Below are positions 1-10,891 of a stretch of 64,000 bases of DNA, piece after piece. This DNA comes from Eledone cirrhosa (Eukaryota > Mollusca > Cephalopoda > Octopoda > Eledonidae). The position numbers were made by a program, and so were the translations under genes. The DNA lies in NCBI GenBank assembly GCA_964016885.1, contig OZ024745.1:57316300-57380299 (forward strand), given 5' to 3'. Position 1 is the stretch's first letter. Every line of letters begins with the position of its first letter. Under the pieces are notes generated by a model, which saw only the letters and a program-made list of their open reading frames with translations, made no database searches and was not told the DNA's origin.

Positions 1-713
1 GTGTGTGTTTGTATGTTCGTAATTATGTGTATGTTTATGCATATACGCGCGCGTGTGTGTGATTGTACGGATATGTGTGAGTATGAGAATATGTGTATAC
101 ACTTATTTCATATTTATGTGTCTATACGCATCTTATCTGTGCATTATAAACTTACAGAGACATTAACCTTGAAATTTTGTATTTGCATCCATCCTTTTGG
201 TATGCGTATACATGTTGAGCATACATTTTTGTAAAATATGTGTAAGGGTAGTTACATGTATATACACACACCGAACTGCATAAAACCTTTTGTATTTTCA
301 TTGGTCAATTTTGTTCCCAAACGGACCTGAAATTTTGAATTGTTGTTATTATCAATAAATATATTTCATTATTTCTGAAGACGGCGTATATATGTGTTGG
401 TATGTATATTTAATCTTGATAGTTTGTATAATTTTGTATAATTTTGTACATAGATCTGTTGAATATGCATGCCAATTCTAACACATATATATCCTAGAAA
501 CGATCGTTAAATAATGAACTTTTTTTGTTTAATATAAGGAACTGTTTCATTGTTTTATTCATTATTTGTTTAATATTTTATCTTGACTCTGTATACCGTT
601 TATCTTTCACCGAAAGTGATTTTTCATTACATCTCTTCTTTCCATGATATCCGGAATACATTGAGTTCTTCATACGGATTGGACACTACCGTAAACTCTT
701 GGTAGATTTATCT

Positions 714-744
<31 letters not shown>

Positions 745-1027
745 GATAGATAGATAGAAAGATAGATTGATATAGATTTCCATTGGACTACATCTATGAT
801 AAGAACAAAGGAGACTAGGAGCCATAGGTGATCGCTGGTTTTCCGCAAAAACATATTTCACGGGCTTGTGACTCGGGGGCGGCGGATGATTGTAAAACTT
901 CTTATCAACAATTTTCTCTCAATGTAGTATTGCAGCATCTATGTACAACTATATACATATCTTCCGACATAAAGGCAACAACATATATCTTTCTACTTAC
1001 ATATTTATCTATCTATATATCTATCAC

Positions 1028-1080
<53 letters not shown>

Positions 1081-1085
1081 AAAGA
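1..1085. other. AT-rich non-coding DNA with microsatellites
   Basis: No gene is visible. The first 240 bases are TG-rich simple sequence. A TA run followed by TAGA repeats lies at about 718-770, and a TCTA tetranucleotide tract fills 1029-1080, directly next to the palindrome that follows. Short open frames here are translated repeats. Confidence 0.7.
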
Positions 1086-1521
1086 AAGTTATAGTTTTCA
1101 CATCCACCACCATTTTCACATCCAGAAAAAGGAAGTTATAGTTTTCACATCCTTCACATATGTTACGATGTATTCGTATTGAATGTTTGATGTAGTAAAG
1201 GATTGTAACGTTTTGAGGCTCAGTATTATTTAATCAATATTTATAGAATAGGTTCTTTCTGCTTCGAGAATTTACAGCGGTTTATTATCCGGAAGTAGGT
1301 ATGCATACCTACTTCCGGATAATAAACCGCTGTAAATTCTCGAAGCAGAAAGAACCTATTCTATAAATATTGATTAAATAATACTGAGCCTCAAAACGTT
1401 ACAATCCTTTACTACATCAAACATTCAATACGAATACATCGTAACATATGTGAAGGATGTGAAAACTATAACTTCCTTTTTCTGGATGTGAAAATGGTGG
1501 TGGATGCGAAAACTTTCTTTT
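1086..1521. repeat. 436-bp near-perfect palindrome without spacer
   Basis: Left arm 1086-1303 and right arm 1304-1521 are reverse complements, centred on AGGTATGCATACCT (1297-1310). I see essentially one mismatch (GGATGCGAAAAC against GTTTTCACATCC near the outer end). No coding capacity is evident. The left edge abuts a TCTA microsatellite and the right edge runs into a T-rich tract. It could be a young foldback element or inverted duplication. A fold-over assembly artefact is an alternative, because there is no spacer. Confidence 0.9.
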
Positions 1522-1881
1522 TCTTTTTCTGCACACATACTAATTTGATCTATACAAAAAATACCCTCCCACTACAACCACCATAATACTCTTTCTTACC
1601 CGCTTAAAGTGCTTGTATTACATGTAATACCTTGCCACACAATACACTTATATAAATGAGACACACTTGCATGCTCTATATATGATAAAAGCATACACTA
1701 TTTACTAGATCTGATTATTGGACTATTCTCTTGCATTATCTGTGTTATCTGCCGCATGTATTTTAATTTTAATTTTGATTTTAAATTAGAATTACTATAC
1801 AAATATAGTATAGTATAATATATGTCGCTCCACTCTACATCAATATATATATATTTATATGTATTTCTCTTGCGTTGGATA
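1522..1881. other. AT-rich spacer, nothing recognised
   Basis: Low-complexity AT-rich sequence with no coding signal or repeat that I can name. Confidence 0.6.
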
Positions 1882-1995
1882 GGAGGTCAATTATATGTAC
1901 AAGCATTTTAATGCTCCGAAGACAACAAGCCTAGGTTTGGATGAAACAATTGTAAGTGAATAAATGTTTTGAACATAGCTTTGATTCTTGTGAAT
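1882..1995 (+). mobile_element. Solo end of a Penelope-like element (family B) with hammerhead-like motif
   Basis: From GGAGGTCA through GCTCCGAAGA, GGTTTGGATGAAAC and TTTTGAACA to TTTGATTCTT, this tracks the outer end of the inverted arm at 7500-7618, with many substitutions. It has the same core order, CCGAAGA, stem, then GAAAC. It is an older, isolated copy of that terminal repeat. Homology to the arm is seen directly. The PLE label rests on what the arms enclose at 5386-6219. Confidence 0.6.
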
Positions 1996-2404
1996 TCTCT
2001 CTCTATAAATATATAATATATATATACATATAATATATCACTCCCATCCCAAGAAAACGATAAACTTGTTGAAAAACTGAATCCAACGTTCGGTCACCAA
2101 TGCCAGGAGCTTGCCTTTCAAGTAAGTCGGATATTTGATTTAGGATCAAAGAAACACTTTGAGCGACTATTCGTTTAATTTGTCGAGGTCTGCTTTTTCT
2201 CAACCTGATTAGTTCTATCGTTGCTCTGGTATATATATATTGTGTGTTAGTTTAGCCTACCACAATGTTCGATTTGTCAAGCTATTTAAACGTATGTTAT
2301 TACTCTAAGGACCTATCTTATCGAGTGTTTTGCTAACTCATCATTTCATATAAGTAGGCCGAATTCACTTGCAAACCGCCAGAGATTCGATTTTACTGAT
2401 TTCC

Positions 2405-2459
<55 letters not shown>

Positions 2460-2477
2460 TAGATAGATATATAGATA
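1996..2477. other. Non-coding AT-rich DNA with TA/GATA microsatellite
   Basis: No gene is seen. A (TA)n tract at 2407-2456 passes into GATA repeats at about 2457-2470. Confidence 0.6.
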
Positions 2478-2612
2478 TTAAAATAACAGTTTAAAGTTTA
2501 AGCAAAGAATCGCTGCTTTCACCCTTAACAGGATCTTCTGAAAGTTTCAGAAGATCCCGTTAAGGGTGAAAGCAGCGATTCCTTGCTTAAATTTTAATCT
2601 GTTATTTTAATA
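2478..2612. repeat. Foldback (hairpin) repeat, full copy
   Basis: Two arms of about 65 bases read TTAAAATAACAG...TTTAAGCAAAGAATCGCTGC...GGATCTTCTGAAA and its reverse complement, separated by a few bases. Related pieces occur at 3735-3835 (one arm) and 9925-9994 (short hairpin), so this is a dispersed family. Each copy lies beside TA microsatellites. No protein is encoded. A non-autonomous foldback element is likely, but its class cannot be set from the sequence. Confidence 0.75.
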
Positions 2613-2696
2613 AATATTTGCTCTCTGGTTCTTATATATTTGATATATATATTTATCCTAGGTTTTAGTCTTCAAATTTATTATTATTACTATTAT

Positions 2697-2758
<62 letters not shown>

Positions 2759-3563
2759 ATAGTGCAGCAGATAATAAAGATGTTTACACGTAGAGGTTAC
2801 ATGTTAACGCCTCCTGGATAAACTGGTTTAAGCAATCCAAAAGCATTTAACGTCTGTAGTGTATCCCTACCGAAATGTTGGTGATTAGGTGTGTCAGAGT
2901 TTCCATTTAAGAAATGCTGTTAAGAACCAATTATTTATTGCATAATGTATCTTTAAAATACATGGTTTGCAATGGTTATATCATTGACAGTCTATATGTG
3001 ACATCATCAGGTGATCATATAATTATGTGGTGTAGTTACTCAAATATGCTGATATGCCGCTGGAATGTGGAACCATCTTCCTGTGATATGAGGTACTGAG
3101 TCTCATTTTTATCAATATTTAATGGCATATATATCTGCCTTTATATTGGTGGAGTTTGTAGGCTCTGAGATGAGTTCTTTAATATTATGGCACACAAATT
3201 TATTCTTTCTAGTTTGGCCTATTCTACTGTCTCTTCGTTACGCGTAGAATCAAACGCCATTCCTCTTTGGGTTCATTCCATTTATCATCATCTTTTTATC
3301 ACTTCAACGTAGCTGCCGCCGCGCCAGCAATGGCATCCTTGGGTCTATCGTGTACCAGATAGACAGAGGCACACTGACAGACATACAGGGAGGTAAATAG
3401 TCGGAAATATAGGTATATTGGTGAATAGAATATATATATATAGACAGACAGAAAGATATACATTTGGACTGAAAGGCAAATTACAATGAAGACACAGAGA
3501 TGGACTGGCAGGCAAGTAAGCAGGCTAGCTGGCAGGTACTTAGGCACATATGAATATATGCAG

Positions 3564-3594
<31 letters not shown>

Positions 3595-3595
3595 T
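2613..3595. other. Non-coding DNA with TA microsatellite
   Basis: (TA)n fills about 2700-2751. A block at 2660-2700 (TAGTCTTCAAATTTATTA) reappears inverted at 3735-3760 beside the second foldback copy. The open frames at 2914-3099 and 3299-3547 have no recognisable domain. Confidence 0.5.
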
Positions 3596-3597
3596 AT

Positions 3598-3667
<70 letters not shown>
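3596..3667 (+). repeat. (GATA)n microsatellite
   Basis: About 18 uninterrupted GATA units, preceded by short TA and GA runs. Confidence 0.95.
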
Positions 3668-3694
3668 GAATATATATATATATTCTTTACTTTC

Positions 3695-3734
<40 letters not shown>

Positions 3735-3738
<4 letters not shown>

Positions 3739-3830
3739 ATAATAATAAATTTGAAGACTAGTTTCGGAAGATCCCGTTAGGAATGAAAGCAGCGATTCTT
3801 TGCTTAAACTTTAATCTGTTATTTTAATAA

Positions 3831-3835
<5 letters not shown>
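3735..3835 (-). repeat. Foldback repeat, single arm
   Basis: Matches one arm of the 2478-2612 hairpin (GAAGATCCCGTTA, AAAGCAGCGATTC, GCTTAAACTTTAATCTG) and carries the same flanking AATTTGAAGACTA block. It is flanked by TA tracts at 3698-3735 and 3834-3878. Confidence 0.7.
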
Positions 3836-3878
<43 letters not shown>

Positions 3879-3885
<7 letters not shown>

Positions 3886-5274
3886 AAGAATCAAAGAACT
3901 GTTCAAAACATTATTGTGCTTACAGCTGTTTCCTCCAAACCGAGGTTTGGATTCTTCGGAGCAATTTATTAATGCATGGACAGTTATATGACCTCCCTTT
4001 CAGCCGAGAGACATACCAATACATATTCAAACATTGATACATATTCAAACATTGTGGGTCAACATTCATTACAGAATTTAGAGTGGCAGTACACACTTCG
4101 AGATTACATTTATATTAATAGGTACAATCAAAAATCAAAGATATAGGTTAAAGTACAACATGAAGATAAGTGGTTATATAGTGCAAATGTTATATGTGTG
4201 GCACGCATGTGCGTCTTGTTTATATAGTGTGGCAGAGAGATATGTGTGGTAGAGGCACTTAGGTAGGTAAATAAGAGTGTTAGGTTGGTAGATCTGGTGG
4301 CAAAGTCTTTATATGATTGATATAGTCTGTGTGTGGAGAAATATTATAAGCATTAAAGATAGTGCAAGCATTAAAAGTGTTATAAGTATTGGAGATGCAC
4401 AGCGCAGGGATGTCAAGTAATTCATGTACTTCGGTATTTTCATGGTCAAGGGAGTGTATATTTCGATTATATGCCTTTCACATAATCCACGACAATCCAG
4501 TTAGAGATCGTAGTCTGGTGTTCTTTAGTTCGATACAGGAGGTTGTTACGTTTCGAGAGACGCCATTGAATGCCGGAAGTGTGTGTGTGGCTAAGGGGAG
4601 TTAATGCATGCGGGGAGGTAACTCTGGGGTTTCTATATCTAGCCATTAAAATGTGTCCCAATATAGACCCTAAATTCTATGGTGAGGTGCACCTTCCAAG
4701 AGAGACTTTTAAAGCATAAAGTGTACTAACTATAGAGTAGTTTAACTAAATTATGCTGAAGGTGATCATATTATTATTAAGGTGGATTAACCCATCTTAA
4801 GGTGCTACAAATGGAAATTATAGATGATGAGCGAGGATTCTAAATTAATGATCTCTGTGGTTGTAGTCTGCTCATATGACCAGGCGCGGTGATTGCAGGA
4901 TTGCTTCAGGACCCAATGATCTCTGGTAAGATCTGGGTCATCGCTTGCTACATTGGATGTCGAAAGATAATCATCCCCAGGCAGGCCAAAGGTCAATCCG
5001 CAGTCCTCGCGACCCCTCTCTGACCGTCAGATCATCCATATACGTACAACCCGCACGGCAGTTGCATTGCATTCACTCACTGCGCTCAGCAGCCTGGTCC
5101 TACTGGTCAACAGCGCTACTCGATTAAATCATTTTACATCTGTCTAAGGAGGGTGTTTCCTCTGCCCAACACCATCCAACCGATCAATTCATGCTCAAAT
5201 TACCCTTAGAGCGGTATAGTGCCGTCCAGGTGGGTGGATGTTGTCACACCTGCCGTAGAGGTATAAATGGGTAT
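3879..5274 (-). repeat. Left 1.4-kb inverted arm of PLE family B
   Basis: This is the reverse complement of 6222-7618 with very few differences over about 1.4 kb. The inner edge lies at GAGGTATAAATGGGTATT. The arm holds open frames of 60-71 residues that appear in mirror image in the other arm. None shows a domain I recognise. Confidence 0.92.
3913..3966 (-). ncRNA. Hammerhead-like motif in left PLE arm
   Basis: This is the mirror copy of the motif at 7530-7585. Read on the minus strand, it has core CCGAAGA (consensus CUGANGA, so U4 is C), a 7-bp stem II, GAAA, a 2-bp stem III and a putative cleavage site after GTA. Stem I is short, with an internal bulge. The U4 change suggests reduced or lost activity. 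Confidence 0.5.
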
Positions 5275-5385
5275 TTTCCCTGCGAAGGGTTCCAGAGGGA
5301 TGTCGTTGTTTGTGTTATAATGGATCAGCTAGTGTTGGGTATGTAGTATAGGGTGTGTCTCTGGTGTTTGATGCTAGATGTGGTG

Positions 5386-6219
5386 TTAGGTTCCAGTCCG
5401 ACATTGCCATATATAGGGCTTACAGTTTTGGAAGGAATGTCTGAGGCGGTGCTGGCAAGTTGCAAACACCTCAGATTTTTTGTTAAGTAGGTTACGGTTG
5501 GAGAAGATAATATTGTGTGTCTCTAGTATACAGAGGTTACAGAATTTATTAGGTGGTTTGTACGAGGTCGCGCTGCCTATCACTTCCCATTTGAGTGTGT
5601 ATGGTTTATTTTTAGATTTTAGATAGTGTATGTAGCTAGAAAGTGAGGTGGAGTTGGCTAGGCTGTGCTTTTTGAACGAGTGGATGTGCGAGTTATATCT
5701 AATTTTGAAGCAGTTAGAAGTGGAGCCCACATAGGTTTCTGAAGAGTTATTAGTCGTGACTGTGCATGAGTATATGACATCCTTGGTTAGGCATTTTTTA
5801 TCTAAAGGGCAGGTTCTATTAGCTCTACAGTTACAATTATTCTGTGCGTTAGTCCGCTGGTTATAATGCAATGCGGAAGTCTGTGTGGTGGATATAGGAT
5901 TTTGGGTGTTCAGGTTGACAACCCTGGTGTTATTACTTATACTAGTGTTATTTCTATTGTTACTGCCGTTGCTATTGTTGCTTGCTACAGTGGTATTTAG
6001 AGGGTTTGCATCCCGTTGCGATTTTGTTTGTTGGAAGTAAGAACTAATTTTACTATTATTGCTGCTAGCTATGTGGTATGCTAAGTTAGGCGTCGTGGAG
6101 TATGAGATTTTAATGGTGTTTTTGTTTAAGAGGTTGTGGTACTTGTGTCCTAGAGGGAAGTTTTTATCTAGTAGTGAGAAGAAAGCCCTAGGTATGTTGG
6201 TGGAGACATTACTCTAAGG
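5386..6219 (-). pseudogene. PLE protein fragment: RT end plus GIY-YIG endonuclease
   Basis: Read on the minus strand from about 6219, an open frame (in-frame Met at 5871) begins inside the end of a PLE reverse transcriptase (DKNFPLGHKYHN, then KNTIKISYS). It continues through an Asn/Ser-rich linker to a Cys-rich motif (CNCR...CPLDKKC). A GIY-YIG nuclease domain follows: VIYSCTV for GIY, TYVGST for YIG, Arg in KIRYNSH, and the conserved Glu in CILETHNI. CQHR lies near the C terminus. In PLEs this domain nicks DNA to prime reverse transcription. The RT palm with its catalytic Asp residues is missing, so the protein cannot work alone. The nuclease part looks intact. The assignment to PLEs is strong; the clade (Neptune/Poseidon/Penelope) is not resolved. 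Confidence 0.85.
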
Positions 6220-6221
6220 GT

Positions 6222-7618
6222 AATACCCATTTATACCTCTACGGCAGGTGTGACAACATCCACCCACCTGGACGGCACTATACCGCTCTAAGGGTAATTT
6301 GAGCATGAATTGATCGGTTGGATGGTGTTGGGCAGAGGAAACACCCTCCTTAGACAGATGTAAAATGATTTAATCGAGTAGCGCTGTTGACCAGTAGGAC
6401 CAGGCTGCTGAGCGCAGTGAGTGAATGCAATGCAACTGCCGTGCGGGTTGTACGTATATGGATGATCTGACGGTCAGAGAGGGGTCGCGAGGACTGCGGA
6501 TTGACCTTTGGCCTGCCTGGGGATGATTATCTTTCGACATCCAATGTAGCAAGCGATGACCCAGATCTTACCAGAGATCATTGGGTCCTGAAGCAATCCT
6601 GCAATCACCGCGCCTGGTCATATGAGCAGACTACAACCACAGAGATCATTAATTTAGAATCCTCGCTCATCATCTATAATTTCCATTTGTAGCACCTTAA
6701 GATGGGTTAATCCACCTTAATAATAATATGATCACCTTCAGCATAATTTAGTTAAACTACTCTATAGTTAGTACACTTTATGCTTTAAAAGTCTCTCTTG
6801 GAAGGTGCACCTCACCATAGAATTTAGGGTCTATATTGGGACACATTTTAATGGCTAGATATAGAAACCCCAGAGTTACCTCCCCGCATGCATTAACTCC
6901 CCTTAGCCACACACACACTTCCGGCATTCAATGGCGTCTCTCGAAACGTAACAACCTCCTGTATCGAACTAAAGAACACCAGACTACGATCTCTAACTGG
7001 ATTGTCGTGGATTATGTGAAAGGCATATAATCGAAATATACACTCCCTTGACCATGAAAATACCGAAGTACATGAATTACTTGACATCCCTGCGCTGTGC
7101 ATCTCCAATACTTATAACACTTTTAATGCTTGCACTATCTTTAATGCTTATAATATTTCTCCACACACAGACTATATCAATCATATAAAGACTTTGCCAC
7201 CAGATCTACCAACCTAACACTCTTATTTACCTACCTAAGTGCCTCTACCACACATATCTCTCTGCCACACTATATAAACAAGACGCACATGCGTGCCACA
7301 CATATAACATTTGCACTATATAACCACTTATCTTCATGTTGTACTTCAACCTATATCTTTGATTTTTGATTGTACCTATTAATATAAATGTAATCTCGAA
7401 GTGTGTACTGCCACTCTAAATTCTGTAATGAATGTTGACCCACAATGTTTGAATATGTATCAATGTTTGAATATGTATTGGTATGTCTCTCGGCTGAAAG
7501 GGAGGTCATATAACTGTCCATGCATTAATAAATTGCTCCGAAGAATCCAAACCTCGGTTTGGAGGAAACAGCTGTAAGCACAATAATGTTTTGAACAGTT
7601 CTTTGATTCTTATATTTC
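6222..7618 (+). repeat. Right 1.4-kb inverted arm of PLE family B
   Basis: Reverse complement of 3879-5274. The outer end reads ...GTTTTGAACAGTTCTTTG through ATTTCATA. The same outer sequence is found as a solo copy at 1882-1995. Confidence 0.92.
7530..7585 (+). ncRNA. Hammerhead-like motif in right PLE arm
   Basis: Core CCGAAGA (7538-7544) is followed by stem II (TCCAAAC with GTTTGGA), GAAA (7565-7568) and stem III of two pairs (A-U, C-G, loop AGCT). A GTA site follows, with predicted cleavage after 7576. Stem I is GCT/AGC, extended by ATT/AAT across a bulge. The order and spacing match a type I hammerhead of the minimal-stem-III kind reported in PLEs. The core departs from consensus only at U4 (C here). 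Confidence 0.5.
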
Positions 7619-7784
7619 ATATAACTGCTCTGTAAATCATCTGATGTTTTTACATTGAGCTACTTAACTTACTGGTAATAAGGTAGTAATACATTACTGC
7701 CTACCACTATTTAGGGTGTGTGTAAAATACTTACAACTGCTTAAGGTTTTGTGTTTACATAACCATAAATAGTATAACTAATAC

Positions 7785-7816
<32 letters not shown>

Positions 7817-8302
7817 TATACAGATAGATAGATAGAAAAAATCGTCGGAAATAAGATTTGATAATGATTTAAGAAAATACTGAATAAAACGTTGTAATTC
7901 ATTTAGTGAATCTAGAATGAAATACGGTCATGCGCGGGGTAACTGTAAGGTGAAGGTTAAGGAAAATCGAAGACTCAAGCATCTCTATATAGAATCTTCT
8001 ATCGGGGGAATTATTTAATTAAATATTGTTTTAATATAAACAATGTGAGTTTGGACTGGAGCAAAGCTAGTTTCTATATGAATTGTTTGGGTTTTATTTT
8101 CTGATTTATGGTAACGTAATGAATGTACATTCTGAGATAATTTTAAATGTGGGTCAACTAATTTGACGTTTGACCTAAAGTTATCTAATTTTAAAATGTC
8201 CTATTCCAAAGTGAATTGATCTCGTGCTGAAAGTATTTACTTACAGCTACTAATTTTGTAGAAATCAATGTATATTGTAAATAAGCATGGCGTTCATCTA
8301 GC
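7619..8302. other. Non-coding AT-rich DNA
   Basis: No gene is seen. A (TA)n tract lies at about 7785-7812, followed by a few GATA units. Confidence 0.6.
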
Positions 8303-8490
8303 AATGGACTGGCAGTGTCTGTAGAGCGTCGGACAATATGCATTGTGGAATAGAGTTCCATCCCTTTACGTTTTGAATTCAAATCGCGCCGAGATTAGCT
8401 TTTATCCTTACGGGCTGCATTACCCCAGTAATGCATTGGGGGTCGATTTAATCCACGTTGCCCTCCCCCCAAAATGGTTGACCTTGTGCA
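8303..8490 (+). mobile_element. Old tRNA-derived SINE copy
   Basis: The A-box-like segment GGACTGGCAGTGTCTGTAGA (8305-8324) and the B-box-like GAATTCAAATC (8375-8385) are followed by GCCGAGATTAGC, ATCCTTACGGG and a rearranged tail ending ACCTTGTGC. It is more diverged than the other copies and has a different tail order. Confidence 0.6.
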
Positions 8491-8796
8491 ACTGCGGTTG
8501 CAATGTCAAACTATATATTGAAGGGAACAGTGCAGACCTCACTTGACATATATCTATATATAGAGAGAGAGTGTGTGTGTGTATGGTGCTGAGTGCGGCG
8601 AGGATACCAGAAATCATGGGTGTACACAATCCACGGGAAGATGCAGGGAAGGTATAGAGGTAGGCTAATCCCGATTATGACAATTAACGGCTTCGTCTTG
8701 TGTGTTTAGCAACCATTTCCAAGTGTGTACAACTATCTCTCTCTCACTCTCTCTCCCTCCATCTTTGTATCTGTCTATCTATCTATCTATCTATCC
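8491..8796. repeat. Spacer with simple repeats
   Basis: Short GA/GT tracts lie at about 8561-8583, CT-rich sequence at 8732-8760 and TCTA repeats at 8770-8790. The LINE that follows is joined directly to the TCTA tract. Confidence 0.5.
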
Positions 8797-9770
8797 TGGC
8801 ATCTCAAGTGCCTTCAGGCGCTCACAGCCATCTACCAAGCGGAAACGGCAATCAGCGGAGATTCCACTTCGACATTCTATAGGGGATTAGTGGAGGATAA
8901 GTGCGACGACGTTCTCGGGGAAATTATAGGCATCGAGAAAGACGAACTGACCAGTCTGTTCGGGAGGACTTTCCGCCCAGGGCCTATGGGTAACTCCCAG
9001 AGGTCTCTAGCCTGGCAGTGCTACCGATGAGCTCTACCAGTTCGAGACAAAATCTACAAACACGGACGCCCTGGCAGAGATCATGCCAAAAGCACCTGTC
9101 CAAGATGCGAGCTGGACATCGAAACCGTTCTGCACGCAATTGTTCAGTGCCCAGAGGTGGCCGGCCTGTGGAATTATGTCGAACAGCGACTGTCACGTGT
9201 GGGACGCATCCAGTTGTCAGCCGAGTCCATCGTGTGTATCACCCCGCCGCCTTCACTTAAGAATTAAGGAGAGGCGGTCTTCCTCTGTCTGGTGGGTATG
9301 GCGAAAGAGGTAATATGGTGGACGAGGTTAAAAGGACTGAGGGCAAGCACCATCGTCTCCGGACACCAACTCATACCCTTCTTTAAGTACCACTTCAGAA
9401 AGAAGGTGAGAGTGGAGAGAGAGGTGCTACACCCCAGCAAATTCGCTGAAATGTGGGTGAATGTGGCGAAAATGACCCGAGTGAATGGGCCTTCTCTGTA
9501 TATAAACCTTAGGTTGAGGAAGATAAAGAGAAGGAAGACGGGAACACTACAAAACGTGTTCTTGGTGATGAGGTTGTTCTATCCACCGAGTGTAAAACAA
9601 TCCCACAGTAGCGTTACCCCCCCCCCCCCCCGCTAATGGGCATTTCAATTGTTTTATTTTTATATAGTTTATTGTTATTTATCATTGTTAAAGATTTTAT
9701 GTAAAACCCCCGCCGTCACGTTTTGTAATGTCCCATTTTTGTACGCCACTGTGGCAAATAAAGAAAGATA
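8797..9770 (+). pseudogene. 5'-truncated Tx1/L1-like LINE 3' end
   Basis: The coding part matches the ORF2 end at 63455-64000: shared GLVE...DDVLGE, LFGRTF.PGPM and SLAWQCYR blocks, then AKE(V/I).WWTR. Frameshifts lie around 9010-9080 and 9240-9290. Unlike the copy at the window's right edge, this one keeps its 3' UTR: a C-rich run at about 9618-9632, then AATAAAG (9758-9764) and a CT/TA simple tail. It therefore shows where the family ends. The 5' truncation sits on a TCTA microsatellite. It is a dead fragment. Confidence 0.8.
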
Positions 9771-9772
9771 TA

Positions 9773-9808
<36 letters not shown>

Positions 9809-9924
9809 GCAATGATGATATGAGGACTAAAATCCAAAGAGGGCAGGACGAGGATTATATATATATATATTCAAAAATATAGAAAAACCCGTAGAACATA
9901 TATTTATTATTCGTACATATTAAG
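9771..9924. repeat. CT/TA simple repeats after the LINE tail
   Basis: Short (TC)n and (TA)n tracts at about 9772-9808 and 9857-9871. No gene. Confidence 0.7.
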
Positions 9925-9994
9925 GTTTAAGCAAAGAATCGCTGCTTTCAGAAGATCTCGTAAAAAGGCGAAAGCAGTGATTCTTTGCTTAAAC
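9925..9994. repeat. Foldback repeat, short copy
   Basis: Arms of 25 bases (9925-9949 and 9970-9994), GTTTAAGCAAAGAATCGCTG and its near complement with one mismatch, separated by 20 bases. A reduced member of the 2478-2612 family. Confidence 0.75.
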
Positions 9995-10216
9995 TTTAAT
10001 CTCTACAAATAATATATATATATACATATATATGTGTGTGTGTGTGTGTGTGTCTGTGTGCAGGCATACACGCACAGCTAAAAATACACAGACACAAAGA
10101 ACATGCTTATACATACGTATAACATGCACCCATATGTTTACTTCTCGTATAATGCACATAGTCATACGAAGCATACATGCATATACAGAGCAAAAACCTA
10201 CCGTACACTTATATAT

Positions 10217-10402
10217 AATTGTTTCTACTATTGGCACAAGGCCAGAAATTACCCAGTACATTACTGGTACTTTATTTTATCGACCCCATAAGGATGAAAG
10301 GCAAAGTTAACCTCGGCTGGGTTTGAACTCAGAATGGCAAGGGCCGTAACTCTGTGCGTCAAAGCATGGCGTCCGACCTTCTACCGATACTGCCAATCCA
10401 CA
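10217..10402 (-). mobile_element. tRNA-derived SINE
   Basis: On the minus strand it reads tRNA-like head (TGGATTGGCAGTATCGGTAG, B box GAGTTCAAACCC), then CATCCTTATGGGGTCGATAA, AGTACCAGTAATG and GCCTTGTGCC, ending AGAAACAATT. A near-complete copy of the main SINE family of this window. Confidence 0.9.
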
Positions 10403-10476
10403 TAATACTCGCAGTTGCATACTGTTCGCATGTCCTACACGTTTGCTACTTATATATATCATACACGTATATATAT

Positions 10477-10519
<43 letters not shown>

Positions 10520-10702
10520 CACGCCTATACATCGTACACGCAAACCTATCATACATACATGCTGCTCATATATACATTTCACGCATACGTGCTAAAGAAT
10601 ACGTATATACCTGTCAAATATATGTATATACACACAAACAATCACATGACTATGCACATACACAGATGTCCGACGCCTTTCCACGATGTAATAATAATAA
10701 TA

Positions 10703-10891
10703 ATTGTTTCTACTTTTGGCACAAGGCCAGCAAAAATCCCAGTGTATTACTGGTACTTTATTTTATCGACTCCGTAAGGATGAAATGCAAAGCTAACTTC
10801 GGCGCGATTTGAACTCAGAATGGCAAGGGCCATAACTCTATGCTGCAAAGCATGGTGTCCGACGCTCTACCGATACTGCCAATCCACCGCC
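10703..10891 (-). mobile_element. tRNA-derived SINE
   Basis: Full-length copy from GGCGGTGGATTGGCAGTATC (5', at 10891) to AGAAACAATT (3', 10703), joined at its 3' side to TAATAATAA. The B box is GAGTTCAAATC. Confidence 0.92.

Larger units (their letters stand above)
3879..7618 (-). mobile_element. Penelope-like element (family B) with 1.4-kb inverted arms
   Basis: The unit consists of two inverted arms (3879-5274 and 6222-7618) around a core of about 950 bp that encodes the end of a PLE protein on the minus strand. Inverted or partially duplicated termini (pseudo-LTRs) are known for PLEs, and hammerhead ribozymes have been described in such termini. The outermost 60 bases of both arms hold a hammerhead-like fold. 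The RT is truncated where the right arm begins, so the copy is dead. Arms this long relative to the core are unusual. The core could instead have been captured by another foldback element. Confidence 0.65.

Noticed and set aside
4389..5127. Open frames of 60-71 codons present in mirror image in both PLE arms
   Set aside because: Duplicated only because the arms are inverted copies; no domain or codon signal was recognised.
10703..10891. tRNA gene suggested by the A and B boxes
   Set aside because: The tRNA-like head lacks a cloverleaf acceptor stem and is fused to the SINE tail repeated across the window; it is a SINE.
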